Position numbers and translations under genes: made by a program. Shown here piece after piece: positions 16,542 through 24,761 of a stretch of DNA of 24,924 bases. The notes under the pieces were generated by a model. It made no database searches. It was not told the DNA's origin and saw only the letters and a program-made list of their open reading frames with translations. Within the stretch, counting starts at the first letter, position 1; each line of letters begins with the position of its first letter. The stretch is from Flavobacteriaceae bacterium. GTDB taxonomy: Bacteria; Bacteroidota; Bacteroidia; Flavobacteriales; Flavobacteriaceae. Where the stretch lies: the NCBI GenBank assembly GCA_013214275.1, contig JABSPP010000006.1, forward strand, positions 1-24,924, read 5' to 3'.

Positions 16542-16847
16542 AAGAAAAACTGATTTTTACACTCAAACGTGCACACTTACAAATCTAGGAAAATTCCTCC
16601 AGCAAACAATGAAAACTTAGTGAACTCGTTTAAACTTTTTTTAACCAAAAATGAGAGGATGTTTCTATTTGGTTAGCAATACCTACTGTGACTTCTTCAA
16701 TGGAAACGGTATGATACTTGTTATCTAAAGTTACTGAGCAATTACAAGGGATATGTTTTTTAAAAGTATCGTGCTGTTACGACATCAAAAAATAATAAAA
16801 CATAAACGTATTTTGATCATTTTTTTGTGGATGGAAAAAGATTTAAA
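16542..16847. other. Intergenic region between purH and mreB
   Basis: About 306 nt with no plausible gene and no clear terminator hairpin. It contains the predicted mreB promoter at 16580-16609. Confidence 0.6.
16580..16609 (-). promoter_or_regulatory. Predicted promoter for mreB operon
   Basis: Minus strand: TTG (16609-16607), 19 nt, TAGATTTG (16587-16580), a full match to the Bacteroidota consensus, with a leader of about 30 nt before mreB. Confidence 0.55.
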
Positions 16848-18374
16848 TCAATGTTTGAAATGTCTTGTACCAGTCATTACCATAGATAAATTGTGATCAT
16901 TACAAAAGTCGATACTTAATTGATCTTTGATGGAACCACCTGGTTGAATAACGCTTCTGATTCCAGCATTACAGGCAATTTCAACGCAGTCAGGAAATGG
17001 GAAAAAAGCATCACTTGCCATTACAGCTCCTAGTAGATTAAAACCAAAGCCATTAGCTTTTTCTATGGCCTGCTTTAATGCGTCAACTCTACTAGTTTGA
17101 CCAGTACCACTGGCGCAAAGTTGTTTGTTTTTCACCAACACAATTGTATTTGATTTAGTGTGCTTGCAAATTTTGGAAGCAAATAGTAAGTCTTCTAATT
17201 CATGACCAGAAGGTTTTTTATTTGTTGAGTAAACTAAATCTATCAATTGATCAGTTCTAGAATCTTTATCTTGAACTAAAAACCCATTGAGTGCTGTTCT
17301 CACGATTTGTTTTGGAAGCATTACTGTTTTCTGAACTAGAATGATACGATTCTTTTTCCCTCTTAATATGTGTAATGCCTCTTCGTCATAAGAAGGGGCA
17401 ATCACTACTTCGCAAAACAGCTTATGAATTTCTTTAGCAGTAGATGGGTCAATTTTTGAATTTGTAATTAAAATTCCACCAAATGCAGACACAGGATCAC
17501 TGGATAAAGCATCAACATATGCTTGATAAATGCTATCTCTTTGAGCAAACCCACATGCATTATTGTGTTTTAGGATAGCAAAGGTAGGAGACTCGCCCGT
17601 AAATTCATTCACTAGATTTACTGCAGCATCAATATCTAAGAGATTATTATAACTGAGTTCTTTTCCATGAAGCTGATCAAACATGGCATCTAGATTACCA
17701 AAGAAGTATCCCTTTTGGTGAGGATTTTCTCCGTATCTTAATACTTTAGACGTTGTTTCACTGGTCTTGAAAACAATTTCATCATTGTTGAAATAGTCGA
17801 AAATAGCAGTATCGTAATGTGACGAAATATTAAAAGCTTTTACCGCAAATCTTTTCCTATCATATAATGATAAAGCTCCACCTCCCTGTCTGTACAAATC
17901 TAAAAATTCATCGTATTGATCCATACATGAAACTGTAAAGGTATCTTTAAAATTCTTTGCTGCTGCTCGAATTAATGAGATACCTCCTATATCTATTTTT
18001 TCTATAATATCTTGTTCGGAGGCTCCTGAGGTCACCGTTTCTTCGAAGGGGTATAAATCAACAATAACTAAATCAATTTGTGGGATATCATAGGCTAACA
18101 GCTCATTAGCATCTCCCTGATGATCTTGGCGGTTTAAAATTCCACCAAATACTTTTGGATGTAATGTCTTTACACGACCTCCTAAAATAGAAGGATAGGA
18201 GGTGATTTCTTCAATGCCGATAACTGATATACCTAATGCTTCGATAAATTTTTGAGTACCACCAGTAGAATAAATTTTTACATTTTCTTCGTGCAGTGCC
18301 AAGGCTATAGACTCCAATCCATCTTTGTGATATACCGAGATTAGGGCAGAACGGACATACTTTACATTACTCAT
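16848..18374 (-). CDS. purH: Bifunctional AICAR formyltransferase / IMP cyclohydrolase
   Basis: PurH performs the last two steps of IMP synthesis. The 508 aa protein has an N-terminal MGS-like cyclohydrolase domain (STGGTQKFIEALGI at about 36-49; SYPSILGGRVKTLHPKVFGG at about 59-78). The C-terminal AICARFT domain includes ILKHNNACGFA, with the conserved Lys-His, GAVMASDAFFPFPD, and the terminal VMTGTRHFKH. It is the first gene upstream of mreB on the same strand, as is common in Flavobacteriia. It is functionally linked to purM elsewhere in the window but is a separate unit. Confidence 0.97.
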   Translation of the reverse strand: MSNVKYVRSALISVYHKDGLESIALALHEENVKIYSTGGTQKFIEALGISVIGIEEITSYPSILGGRVKTLHPKVFGGILNRQDHQGDANELLAYDIPQIDLVIVDLYPFEETVTSGASEQDIIEKIDIGGISLIRAAAKNFKDTFTVSCMDQYDEFLDLYRQGGGALSLYDRKRFAVKAFNISSHYDTAIFDYFNNDEIVFKTSETTSKVLRYGENPHQKGYFFGNLDAMFDQLHGKELSYNNLLDIDAAVNLVNEFTGESPTFAILKHNNACGFAQRDSIYQAYVDALSSDPVSAFGGILITNSKIDPSTAKEIHKLFCEVVIAPSYDEEALHILRGKKNRIILVQKTVMLPKQIVRTALNGFLVQDKDSRTDQLIDLVYSTNKKPSGHELEDLLFASKICKHTKSNTIVLVKNKQLCASGTGQTSRVDALKQAIEKANGFGFNLLGAVMASDAFFPFPDCVEIACNAGIRSVIQPGGSIKDQLSIDFCNDHNLSMVMTGTRHFKH

Positions 18375-18787
18375 AATATATGATATTAAGCGTGCAAAAC
18401 TACTAAATATGAATCGCTAAAACAACAAAGGGTTGTTACAAAGAAATAAAACTTATTATGTTATTGTGGATAAACTTTTTTCATAAAAGCATCTACCATT
18501 AAAGTGTAGTTTTTATATTTTTTGAATTTCCTTTTTCTTTTTAGACCAACTTTTATCAAAAATAATTGAATGGGTAAAATAGTTAATTTCATAATACGGG
18601 GAAATATATGACAACAAAATTACCATATTTATTAATCTTAGTCAATAGCCAATTACAGTAAATTTGAGCATCCCTGTTTTTGGGTATGGGAAATTGATTT
18701 GTATTCTTTGTTTGATAGTTTCGAAATTCTATTGGTTATTCATTTAACTTTAGTTCTATAGCAGAGGAGTAGAGAGGGTTCTGGGCT
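18375..18787. other. Intergenic region, promoter only
   Basis: About 413 nt, AT-rich, lying upstream of purH and downstream of the GAF gene, both on the minus strand. Apart from the purH promoter match at 18395-18425 I see no gene, convincing terminator or repeat. Confidence 0.55.
18395..18425 (-). promoter_or_regulatory. Predicted promoter for purH
   Basis: Minus strand: TTG (18425-18423), 20 nt, TAGTTTTG (18402-18395). The -7 box ends 20 nt before the purH start codon. Confidence 0.45.
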
Positions 18788-19261
18788 TTAAAAATCTTTT
18801 CTATTAGAGGAGAAAAGTAACGCAACTTTGTCACATACAAATTCCAGTAACTCTTCATCTTTTTCTGTGAAAGGACTTTTGCGATGAGAATCAATGTCTA
18901 TTTGACCGATATTCTCTGAATTCAAAAAAATAGGAATCACAATCTCAGATTTCACTTTCCATCCGCAAGAAATATAATTGTCTTGTTCACTCACATCTTG
19001 AACAACAAATTTCTTGTTAGAAAGAGCTACCTGACCACAAATTCCCTTTCCGAAAGGAATTATTTGATGTCCTGTTGGATCACCGGTAAACTCTGCTAAT
19101 TTCAACTCTTTTTTATCTCCATTTTTAAAATAAAATCCAACCCAGTCATAATAATCAATATGTGATTCTAAGAAATCACATATACCCTTTAGTTTTTTGC
19201 TTATTGATTTTTCTGAACAAGTAATTTCCTCTATGCGATCTTTTAAAAATTTGATATTCAT
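18788..19261 (-). CDS. GAF-domain protein, free methionine-(R)-sulfoxide reductase-like
   Basis: A single GAF domain of 157 aa. WVGFYF (40-45), PFGKGICGQVAL (69-80), VVQDV (86-90), DNYISCGWKVKSEIVIPIF (94-112) and IGQIDIDS (118-125) match the fRMsr pattern. C75 and C99 correspond to two of the three Cys of the E. coli enzyme (those in V-C-G and I-A-C-D); the position of the first Cys is occupied by the HQII segment. It may therefore be an active reductase with a changed resolving step, or a GAF ligand binder. It is divergent from xrtF across 58 nt. Confidence 0.8.
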   Translation of the reverse strand: MNIKFLKDRIEEITCSEKSISKKLKGICDFLESHIDYYDWVGFYFKNGDKKELKLAEFTGDPTGHQIIPFGKGICGQVALSNKKFVVQDVSEQDNYISCGWKVKSEIVIPIFLNSENIGQIDIDSHRKSPFTEKDEELLEFVCDKVALLFSSNRKDF

Positions 19262-19277
19262 GATTTTTCTATATTTG
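19251..19277 (+). promoter_or_regulatory. Predicted promoter for xrtF
   Basis: TTG (19251-19253), 16 nt, TATATTTG (19270-19277). The upstream element lies inside the first codons of the divergent GAF gene. Confidence 0.45.
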
Positions 19278-19299
19278 TAATAAAGGACAGTCTAATCAA

Positions 19300-19331
19300 C
19301 AAAATTAATTGAAACTTCCATGAAAAAACAA
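19300..19331 (-). promoter_or_regulatory. Possible promoter for the GAF gene
   Basis: Minus strand: TTG (19331-19329), 21 nt, TAATTTTG (19307-19300). The spacer is at the long end, and the upstream element lies within xrtF, so this call is weak. Confidence 0.3.
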
Positions 19332-19850
19332 AGGAGTATTGTTCTTTTTTTAGTAAAATTTTTTGCCGCATATTTTATATTATTTACTGTCTATTCATTA
19401 TATCTACATCACACTCAAAAAAAAGATGAATTATATAGTTGTTCACCTATTACAACTCTTGTTGCGAAACAAACGGCTGATGTCTTAAATATGACTGGCT
19501 TCAATGTTATTCATCAACAAAACACCAATGAGTTGTCTGTAAAACTAATTCTCAACGGTCAATATATAGCAAAAATTATCGAAGGCTGTAATTCTGTAAG
19601 TGTGATTATTTTATTTTTATCTTTTATTTTTGCTTTTTCAGGAAGCTTTAGAATAACATTTATTTACAGTTTCCTAGGAAGTACCCTCATTTATGGAGTA
19701 AACATCATACGGATAGCATTTTTGAGTGTGATGCTCTACAAATTTCCCAGTCAACAAGAGTTTTTACATGACATCATATTTCCAGCTATAATCTATGGTT
19801 TGGTATTTTTACTGTGGGTTCTTTGGGTTCAGAAATTTTCAAAGTATTAA
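19320..19850 (+). CDS. xrtF: Exosortase family protein XrtF
   Basis: An integral membrane Cys protease/transpeptidase of the exosortase/archaeosortase superfamily, flavobacterial class F. The 176 aa protein has several hydrophobic helices and the three conserved catalytic positions: Cys90 in EGCNSVSVI, Arg131 in NIIRIAFL and His150 in FLHDIIFP. Its sorting substrates are not established to my knowledge, and no recognisable sorting-signal protein is in the window. It is coupled to the next gene through a TAATG stop/start overlap. Confidence 0.93.
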   Translation: MKKQRSIVLFLVKFFAAYFILFTVYSLYLHHTQKKDELYSCSPITTLVAKQTADVLNMTGFNVIHQQNTNELSVKLILNGQYIAKIIEGCNSVSVIILFLSFIFAFSGSFRITFIYSFLGSTLIYGVNIIRIAFLSVMLYKFPSQQEFLHDIIFPAIIYGLVFLLWVLWVQKFSKY

Positions 19851-20293
19851 TGATGTCTAGCATACTAAGACTAACTCTTATAATTATTCTTTTTGGCTTC
19901 CTTTTTCTAGTGAGGGTTTTTGAAATGGATTTGTTTTATGATCCCTTAATTACGTACTTTAAGAACGATTATCTAATCACTGGTATTCCCGAGGTAGAAA
20001 GTAGATATTTAGTACTTAATATGTTGTTTCGCTACACAATAAATTCACTCATCACTTTAGGGATTGTTTATTTGCTTTTCTTTAGGAAGCAATATGTTAG
20101 ATTTACCGCATTCTTCCTTTCAATTTCCTTTGTTATATTGATCGTTGTTTTCTCTCTTTTATTGGTTACAAATTTTAAATCAGGATATATACTCCCCTTC
20201 TACATTAGAAGGTTCATCATCCACCCATTATTTCTACTCATATTACTACCAGCCTTACATTATCACTATAAAACGACCATTGATAAAAATTAA
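19850..20293 (+). CDS. Exosortase F system-associated membrane protein
   Basis: A small membrane protein (about 147 aa from this start) that follows xrtF in flavobacterial genomes. It is hydrophobic with about four helices. It carries RVFEMDLFYDPLITYFK near the N-terminus and ends HPLFLLILLPALHYHYK; I recognise this as the near-ExoF family. The start at 19850 overlaps the xrtF stop (TAATG); a second ATG follows at once (19853), and a GTG at 19814 would give a longer but less likely form. Its role in the XrtF pathway is unknown. Confidence 0.85.
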   Translation: MMSSILRLTLIIILFGFLFLVRVFEMDLFYDPLITYFKNDYLITGIPEVESRYLVLNMLFRYTINSLITLGIVYLLFFRKQYVRFTAFFLSISFVILIVVFSLLLVTNFKSGYILPFYIRRFIIHPLFLLILLPALHYHYKTTIDKN

Positions 20294-20334
20294 CACAATT
20301 TTTAATTTTTTGATTGTACTTTTGTATTTGAAAA

Positions 20335-20733
20335 ATGAACAAGATTTTAAAAAATATAAGCGTATGTTTCCTCTCACTACTGGTGCTGATGGCATCCACG
20401 TCTTTCACCATTGATAAACATTATTGTGGAGAAACTTTAGTAGATGTATCATACTTTGGTGCTGCAGATAACTGTGGAATGGAAGATATAAAGTCTAGTA
20501 AGAAAAAAAAGAAGTGCTGCAGGAATGAAACAGAAGTCATCAAACTCACAGCATTTGAAAAGGATAATGGGTTCCAATTCTCAACCGAAGAAATTCAATT
20601 TCTAGTTTTCCATACCTATTCTTACATTCACTTATTTCAAGCAGTTGAACTAGAGAAAAAAACATATAAAGAACATCCCCCTCCTGATATTGTCCAAGAC
20701 ATACAGGTATTATACGAAACCTTCCTGATTTGA
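20335..20733 (+). CDS. HYC_CC_PP family small exported protein
   Basis: A 132 aa protein with the three features that name this Bacteroidota family: HYC (29-31), a CC pair (61-62, preceded by a Lys run) and a proline cluster PPP (115-117). A hydrophobic N-terminal segment (about 8-25, VCFLSLLVLMASTSF) suggests export. Cys31, Cys47, the Cys pair and nearby His could bind a metal. It stands 73 nt upstream of the TonB receptor and begins the probable metal cluster. TACTTTTG (20317-20324) looks like a -7 box, but there is no TTG at the right distance. The function is not established. Confidence 0.82.
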   Translation: MNKILKNISVCFLSLLVLMASTSFTIDKHYCGETLVDVSYFGAADNCGMEDIKSSKKKKKCCRNETEVIKLTAFEKDNGFQFSTEEIQFLVFHTYSYIHLFQAVELEKKTYKEHPPPDIVQDIQVLYETFLI

Positions 20734-20752
20734 TTTTAATTGTTAGTTTAAA

Positions 20753-20777
20753 ACACTCGTCAAAACGAGATGAGTGT
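20753..20777 (+). other. Hairpin between the HYC_CC_PP and TonB receptor genes
   Basis: ACACTCGTC (20753-20761) pairs with GATGAGTGT (20769-20777) around a 7-base loop, with one G-T pair. No T tract follows, so it is more likely an RNA processing or stability element, or an operator-like dyad, than a terminator. Confidence 0.45.
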
Positions 20778-20806
20778 AATCCTATACATTAAATTCAAAA
20801 TTAATC

Positions 20807-23068
20807 ATGAAAAAAATATTTTTTAGTATCCTAGTACTCATCTCAAGTCTAGCCTCAGGACAGCAAATGTTGAAGGGGATGATCATGGATCAAAGTTTCC
20901 CTGAAGGGAATCAGGGAGTAGAAGGAGCCAGTGTTTTTTGGCTCTACACAAATATTGGAACTACAACCAATGAAAAAGGATGGTTTAACATCCCATACAA
21001 GAAAGAATACCGAAAACTTGTCATAAGCTATATTGGATATAAAACAGATACATTAGAGATTTCTAATACAGCAACAATTCATCATTTTCTAACTCCAGAT
21101 AATGAATTGGATGAATTAGTTTTGAAGAGTAAAAAAGAAGCAACTCAAAAATCTTTTCTTAAAACAATAAATACATTTACAGTCAATAGTGAAGAATTAT
21201 TAAAAGCAGCTTGCTGTAATTTAGCAGAGAGCTTTGAAACAAATCCATCAATTGATGTCCATTTTTCAGATGCTCTCACGGGGACTCGACAAATTCAAAT
21301 GTTAGGACTTAAAAGTCCTTATTTGATGATCTCACAAGAGAATATCCCTTCTATTAGGGGAGCAGCCCAAGTCTTTGGTTTAACATTTACACCTGGGACT
21401 TGGGTAGAAAGCATTCAGGTCACCAAGGGAGCTGGAAGTGTTATCAATGGTTATGAGAGTATTTCTGGTCAGATCAATGCTGAGCTTGTCAAACCATTCA
21501 CAGACAAGAAGTTTTTTCTCAACACTTATGGCTCTCTTGGTGGAAGATTAGAATTAAATACCCATGTGAATACGAAAGTTTCAGAAAAATGGGAAACAGG
21601 ATTCTATATTCACGGGAACCAAAGAAGGGCAAAGTTTGATCGGAATAATGATGGATTTTTAGATTTTCCGCTGACGAATCAGATCAACCTCATGAATAGA
21701 TGGCAATTTACAGATGCACAAAAAGGCTGGGTAAGCTTTATTAATTTGCGTTATATGGACGATTCTAAGCAAACAGGCCAAGTAAATTATAATCCCGATA
21801 CAGATCGCTTACCCACTAATATCGCTCTAAATGGTAACGAAAAATGGGGAGGTGAAATTGATACAAAACGACTTGACGCTTCTGCTAAGTTAGGCTATGT
21901 CTTTCCAAAACTTCCCTTTCAAAGTTTTGGATTTCAATTAGCGTTCAGCGATCACCAGCAACATTCATACTTTGGACCTAGAATATATGATATAAAACAT
22001 CAGAGTATATACTCAAATTTACTTTTTAATTCTATTATCAACAATACACGTAACAAGTTCACTACTGGAGTTACATTGACTTCCGATAGATATGACGAGC
22101 TCGTGGAGTTTGATCATTACAGAAGAACAGAAAATTCAATTGGAGCATTTTTTGAATACGCGTTTGATAATTCAGAGAACTTTAGTTTTACAGCAGGACT
22201 GCGCATAGATTCTCACAATCTACTGGGTACCTTCGTGACTCCACGATTTCATTTCAGATATGTTCCTTGGGAAAAGGCAACATTGAGACTATCCGCTGGT
22301 CAAGGGAGAAAGAGTGCAAATATATTTGCAGAGAATCAACAGCTGTTTTCAAGTACTCGACAGATTCATCTCCTGTCATCAGGAGGAAAAATCTATGGAT
22401 TAGATCCAGAAGTAGCATGGAATTACGGAATTTCATACCTTCAAGGATTTCGTTTATTTGAAGAAAAAGGGAACATTACTTTAGACTTTTACAGGACACA
22501 CTTTCAAAATCAAGTAGTTGTGGATTGGGAAAACCCCAGGCAGATAGCGTTCTACAATTTAAATGGTGAGAGTTATGCCAACAGTTTTCAGGTGGAAGTA
22601 AACTACGGACTACTGCAAAATTTGGATATTAGGTTGGCATACAAACATTACACAATCGAAATTGATTACAATTCAGGAAAACTTTCAAAGCCATTAGTAC
22701 CAAATGATCGCTTCTTTGCAAATATGGGGTATCAAACAAAGAAAAATTCAAATAATGCACAATGGAAGTTTGACCTTACCTATAATTGGATCGGTGGTCA
22801 ACGGCTGCCAAACACTGCAACAAATCCAATTCAATATCAATTGCCTCAAAATTCTAAGAGTTACAGCTTACTTAATACACAAATAACCAAAGTATTTTCA
22901 GAAAAGTTTGAAATGTACTTAGGAGGAGAAAACTTAACAAATATGCGTCAGAAAAATCCTATCTTAGCAAGTGAAAATCCATTTAGTGATTATTTTGATA
23001 GCACAATTATATACGCACCAATTTTTGGTAGAATGTTTTACAGTGGACTAAGATTTAAAATTAATTAA
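20807..23068 (+). CDS. TonB-dependent outer-membrane receptor, probable metal uptake
   Basis: A 753 aa outer-membrane receptor. In order: a signal peptide (MKKIFFSILVLISSLASGQQ), a CarboxypepD_reg-like domain (about 21-110, with TTTNEKGWFNIPY), a plug (about 115-230, with QIQMLGLKSPYLMI and VTKGAGSVINGYESISGQIN), and a 22-strand-type barrel with the terminal strand IFGRMFYSGLRFKIN. A Cys pair (136-137, in LLKAACCNLAESF) sits at the start of the plug, typical of a receptor subclass next to heavy-metal-associated proteins. The gene directly downstream encodes an HMA protein, so copper or a similar cation, or its chelate, is a plausible substrate (inference). No promoter match is seen in the 73-nt gap. 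Confidence 0.92.
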   Translation: MKKIFFSILVLISSLASGQQMLKGMIMDQSFPEGNQGVEGASVFWLYTNIGTTTNEKGWFNIPYKKEYRKLVISYIGYKTDTLEISNTATIHHFLTPDNELDELVLKSKKEATQKSFLKTINTFTVNSEELLKAACCNLAESFETNPSIDVHFSDALTGTRQIQMLGLKSPYLMISQENIPSIRGAAQVFGLTFTPGTWVESIQVTKGAGSVINGYESISGQINAELVKPFTDKKFFLNTYGSLGGRLELNTHVNTKVSEKWETGFYIHGNQRRAKFDRNNDGFLDFPLTNQINLMNRWQFTDAQKGWVSFINLRYMDDSKQTGQVNYNPDTDRLPTNIALNGNEKWGGEIDTKRLDASAKLGYVFPKLPFQSFGFQLAFSDHQQHSYFGPRIYDIKHQSIYSNLLFNSIINNTRNKFTTGVTLTSDRYDELVEFDHYRRTENSIGAFFEYAFDNSENFSFTAGLRIDSHNLLGTFVTPRFHFRYVPWEKATLRLSAGQGRKSANIFAENQQLFSSTRQIHLLSSGGKIYGLDPEVAWNYGISYLQGFRLFEEKGNITLDFYRTHFQNQVVVDWENPRQIAFYNLNGESYANSFQVEVNYGLLQNLDIRLAYKHYTIEIDYNSGKLSKPLVPNDRFFANMGYQTKKNSNNAQWKFDLTYNWIGGQRLPNTATNPIQYQLPQNSKSYSLLNTQITKVFSEKFEMYLGGENLTNMRQKNPILASENPFSDYFDSTIIYAPIFGRMFYSGLRFKIN

Positions 23069-23070
23069 AA

Positions 23071-23439
23071 ATGAGAAAAACCTTAATTATTATCAGCTTT
23101 GTACTGATTGGATCAATAACGCAAGCACAGCAAAAAAACTTGAGAGTTTCTATTGAAGTAGATGGTGTCTGTATGATGTGCAAAAAGAGGATTGAAAAAG
23201 CAGCATTAAACACTCAAGGAGTAAAATTCGCCTCTTGGGATGTTAAAACACATCAACTCTCTTTGATTATAGACGAAAGAAAGACTAGCGTAAAAGTTAT
23301 TAAAAAAAATATAGCTGCTGTAGGTCACGATACAAAAGAAATAAAAGCTACACAAGACGCTTACAATTCGGTTAATCCATGTTGTAAATACCGTGACAAA
23401 AAAACAGTAGAAAACCACGGTAAAGGTCATGGACATTAG
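23071..23439 (+). CDS. Secreted heavy-metal-associated (HMA) domain protein
   Basis: A 122 aa protein with a signal peptide (MRKTLIIISFVLIGSITQAQ) and one HMA-type ferredoxin-like domain (about 24-95). Its metal loop is GVCMMCKKRIEKA (C34 and C37, the CxxC of copper chaperones, though followed by Lys). A second Cys pair (104-105) and a His-rich tail (HGKGHGH, 116-122) add further metal ligands. It starts 2 nt after the receptor stop and overlaps the next gene by 11 nt. Periplasmic metal binding, probably copper, is inferred from motif and context. Confidence 0.9.
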   Translation: MRKTLIIISFVLIGSITQAQQKNLRVSIEVDGVCMMCKKRIEKAALNTQGVKFASWDVKTHQLSLIIDERKTSVKVIKKNIAAVGHDTKEIKATQDAYNSVNPCCKYRDKKTVENHGKGHGH

Positions 23440-24156
23440 AAAGAAGGTATTAATTCTTTTAGTCTCACTTATAGGCGTTACTTCTTGTAGACAAGAAATA
23501 ACGCCTTTAGAAATAGTACAAAAATCTGTTCTATCACACGGAGGTTTAGAAAATTGGGATCGAATAAAAACGCTCTCTTTTACAAAAAAAACGATTATCT
23601 ACAATCAAGACGGAAGTGTGAACAAGCAACACCTACAAGATCAGTTTTTCAACTTTAACGACGGAAAAAAGCCTCTATCAGTTTTCCAGCAGACTCTCTT
23701 TCTTATCAGCTAGATCAAAAAGGAATGATTCATAAGCGCAAGATGAATTCGGTGCATAAATTAAGTGGAGAAGAATTTAAAAAAATAGATCATCTATTTT
23801 CCTCTTCCCTTTATGTGGTAAGTCAACCTTTTCAATTAATAAAAAGTAAGGCAATATTCAAGAGGTTACAGGATACTGTTGTAAACCGAAAAAAAGTGTA
23901 TGCTCTTGATGTGTACTACAAAGATGATACTGAAAACTCGGATCAATGGACGTATTATTTTGATCAGAATACTTTCAATGTGATCGCTTGCAAAGTGAGA
24001 CATCAAAAAAGAGTTAGTGTCATAGAAAATACTTCCTATGACATGTCTACTCCATTTCTATTCAATGCAACGAGAAAAAGCACTATCATACATGCCAAGG
24101 AAAGGTTTATAATTGCTAAATATAGCTACTCCAATTATAACGTGACCTTTAGATAA
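23429..24156 (+). pseudogene. DUF6503-like lipoprotein, split by a -1 frameshift
   Basis: Two adjacent frames make one protein of about 242 aa. The first (23429-23713) has a lipoprotein signal (KVLILLVSLIGVTSC, Cys20) and the opening LEIVQKSVLSHGGLENWDRI. The second frame is open from 23659 and carries SISFPADSLSYQLDQKGMI through LYVVSQPF, ALDVYYKDD, WTYYFDQNTFNVIA and the terminal SYSNYNVTF. The order matches DUF6503-type lipoproteins as I recall them. The frames join at A AAA AAG (23665-23671), a classic -1 slippery heptamer. It may be a one-base deletion in an A run, a sequencing error, or programmed frameshifting. Without slippage the product is a 94 aa truncated lipoprotein. The start overlaps the HMA gene, so it is translationally coupled. 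Confidence 0.75.
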
Positions 24157-24194
24157 AAGAGGATTCCCTAAAGACCATTGTTTCGAGAAATTCT

Positions 24195-24761
24195 TTATTC
24201 TTTGTCACTAGTTTCTAGTTTTACCAGCTGGGAAAATACAGTTCCATCGCTAGACACACCTTCAATATAAAAATTGATTTCATCAAGCCCTGTATCCAAC
24301 ATCTTAAACTCATCAGAAATTCCTTTTTCAATATTTATATTTGGTTCCCAATGAATAACTCCAAAATCCCTGAAGGATTGCGATCTATAAGATGCATATT
24401 TTGGAGTGTAAAACTCTTTAATGGGCTCAAAACCATAATCTACTTTATGAATAAACATTGGGCTGTTAGATGCAGTTCCATTTCCTAGGTCTAATACTCC
24501 CTTTCTAGAGAAAATTTTAATAGCCCCACCAAAATTTTGACTGTTGGCACTAATTCCAAGTCCTACACCTGTTCTGTCAATTACAATTCGTTCTACTTGG
24601 TCAGTGGTAAGCGTAGATAAGAAATCAAAATTTGTTATTGGAATATTATCCCAAAAAACAACAGGCTTACCCCTCGTTCCTCTGGTTCTAGAGGTAATAA
24701 CGACCTCTCCAAGACGAGCTATAACTCCATCACCATAAAACACATCATACCCATTATTTTG
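24195..24761 (-). pseudogene. C-terminal fragment of a TonB plug-domain surface protein
   Basis: About 189 codons of native sequence remain, cut at the 5' side by the IS66-type element. The fragment has a plug-like segment (VIARLGEVVITSRTRGTRG, then DQVERIVIDRTGVGLGI and FGGAIKIFSRKG) and the C-terminal tail FYIEGVSSDGTVFSQL. This resembles the end of large flavobacterial proteins that combine macroglobulin-like domains with a TonB plug and lack a full barrel. The frame stays open through the junction up to 24779, where a stop inside the element closes it. No start codon is clearly native; GTG 24743 is only a possible restart. It is convergent with the lipoprotein gene, with no clear terminator in the 38-nt gap. 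Confidence 0.7.

Noticed and set aside
18375..18787. Search for a small gene or RNA in the gap between the GAF gene and purH
   Set aside because: Only short unconvincing frames and no stable hairpin with a T tract were found; nothing beyond the purH promoter can be supported.
19814..19849. GTG start at 19814 for the XrtF-associated protein
   Set aside because: It would add 12 residues read from the xrtF coding sequence; the TAATG overlap at 19850 is the more usual coupling and fits the family N-terminus.
20145..20414. An 89-codon plus-strand frame bridging the XrtF-associated gene and the HYC_CC_PP gene
   Set aside because: It overlaps two recognised genes in other frames and resembles no family.
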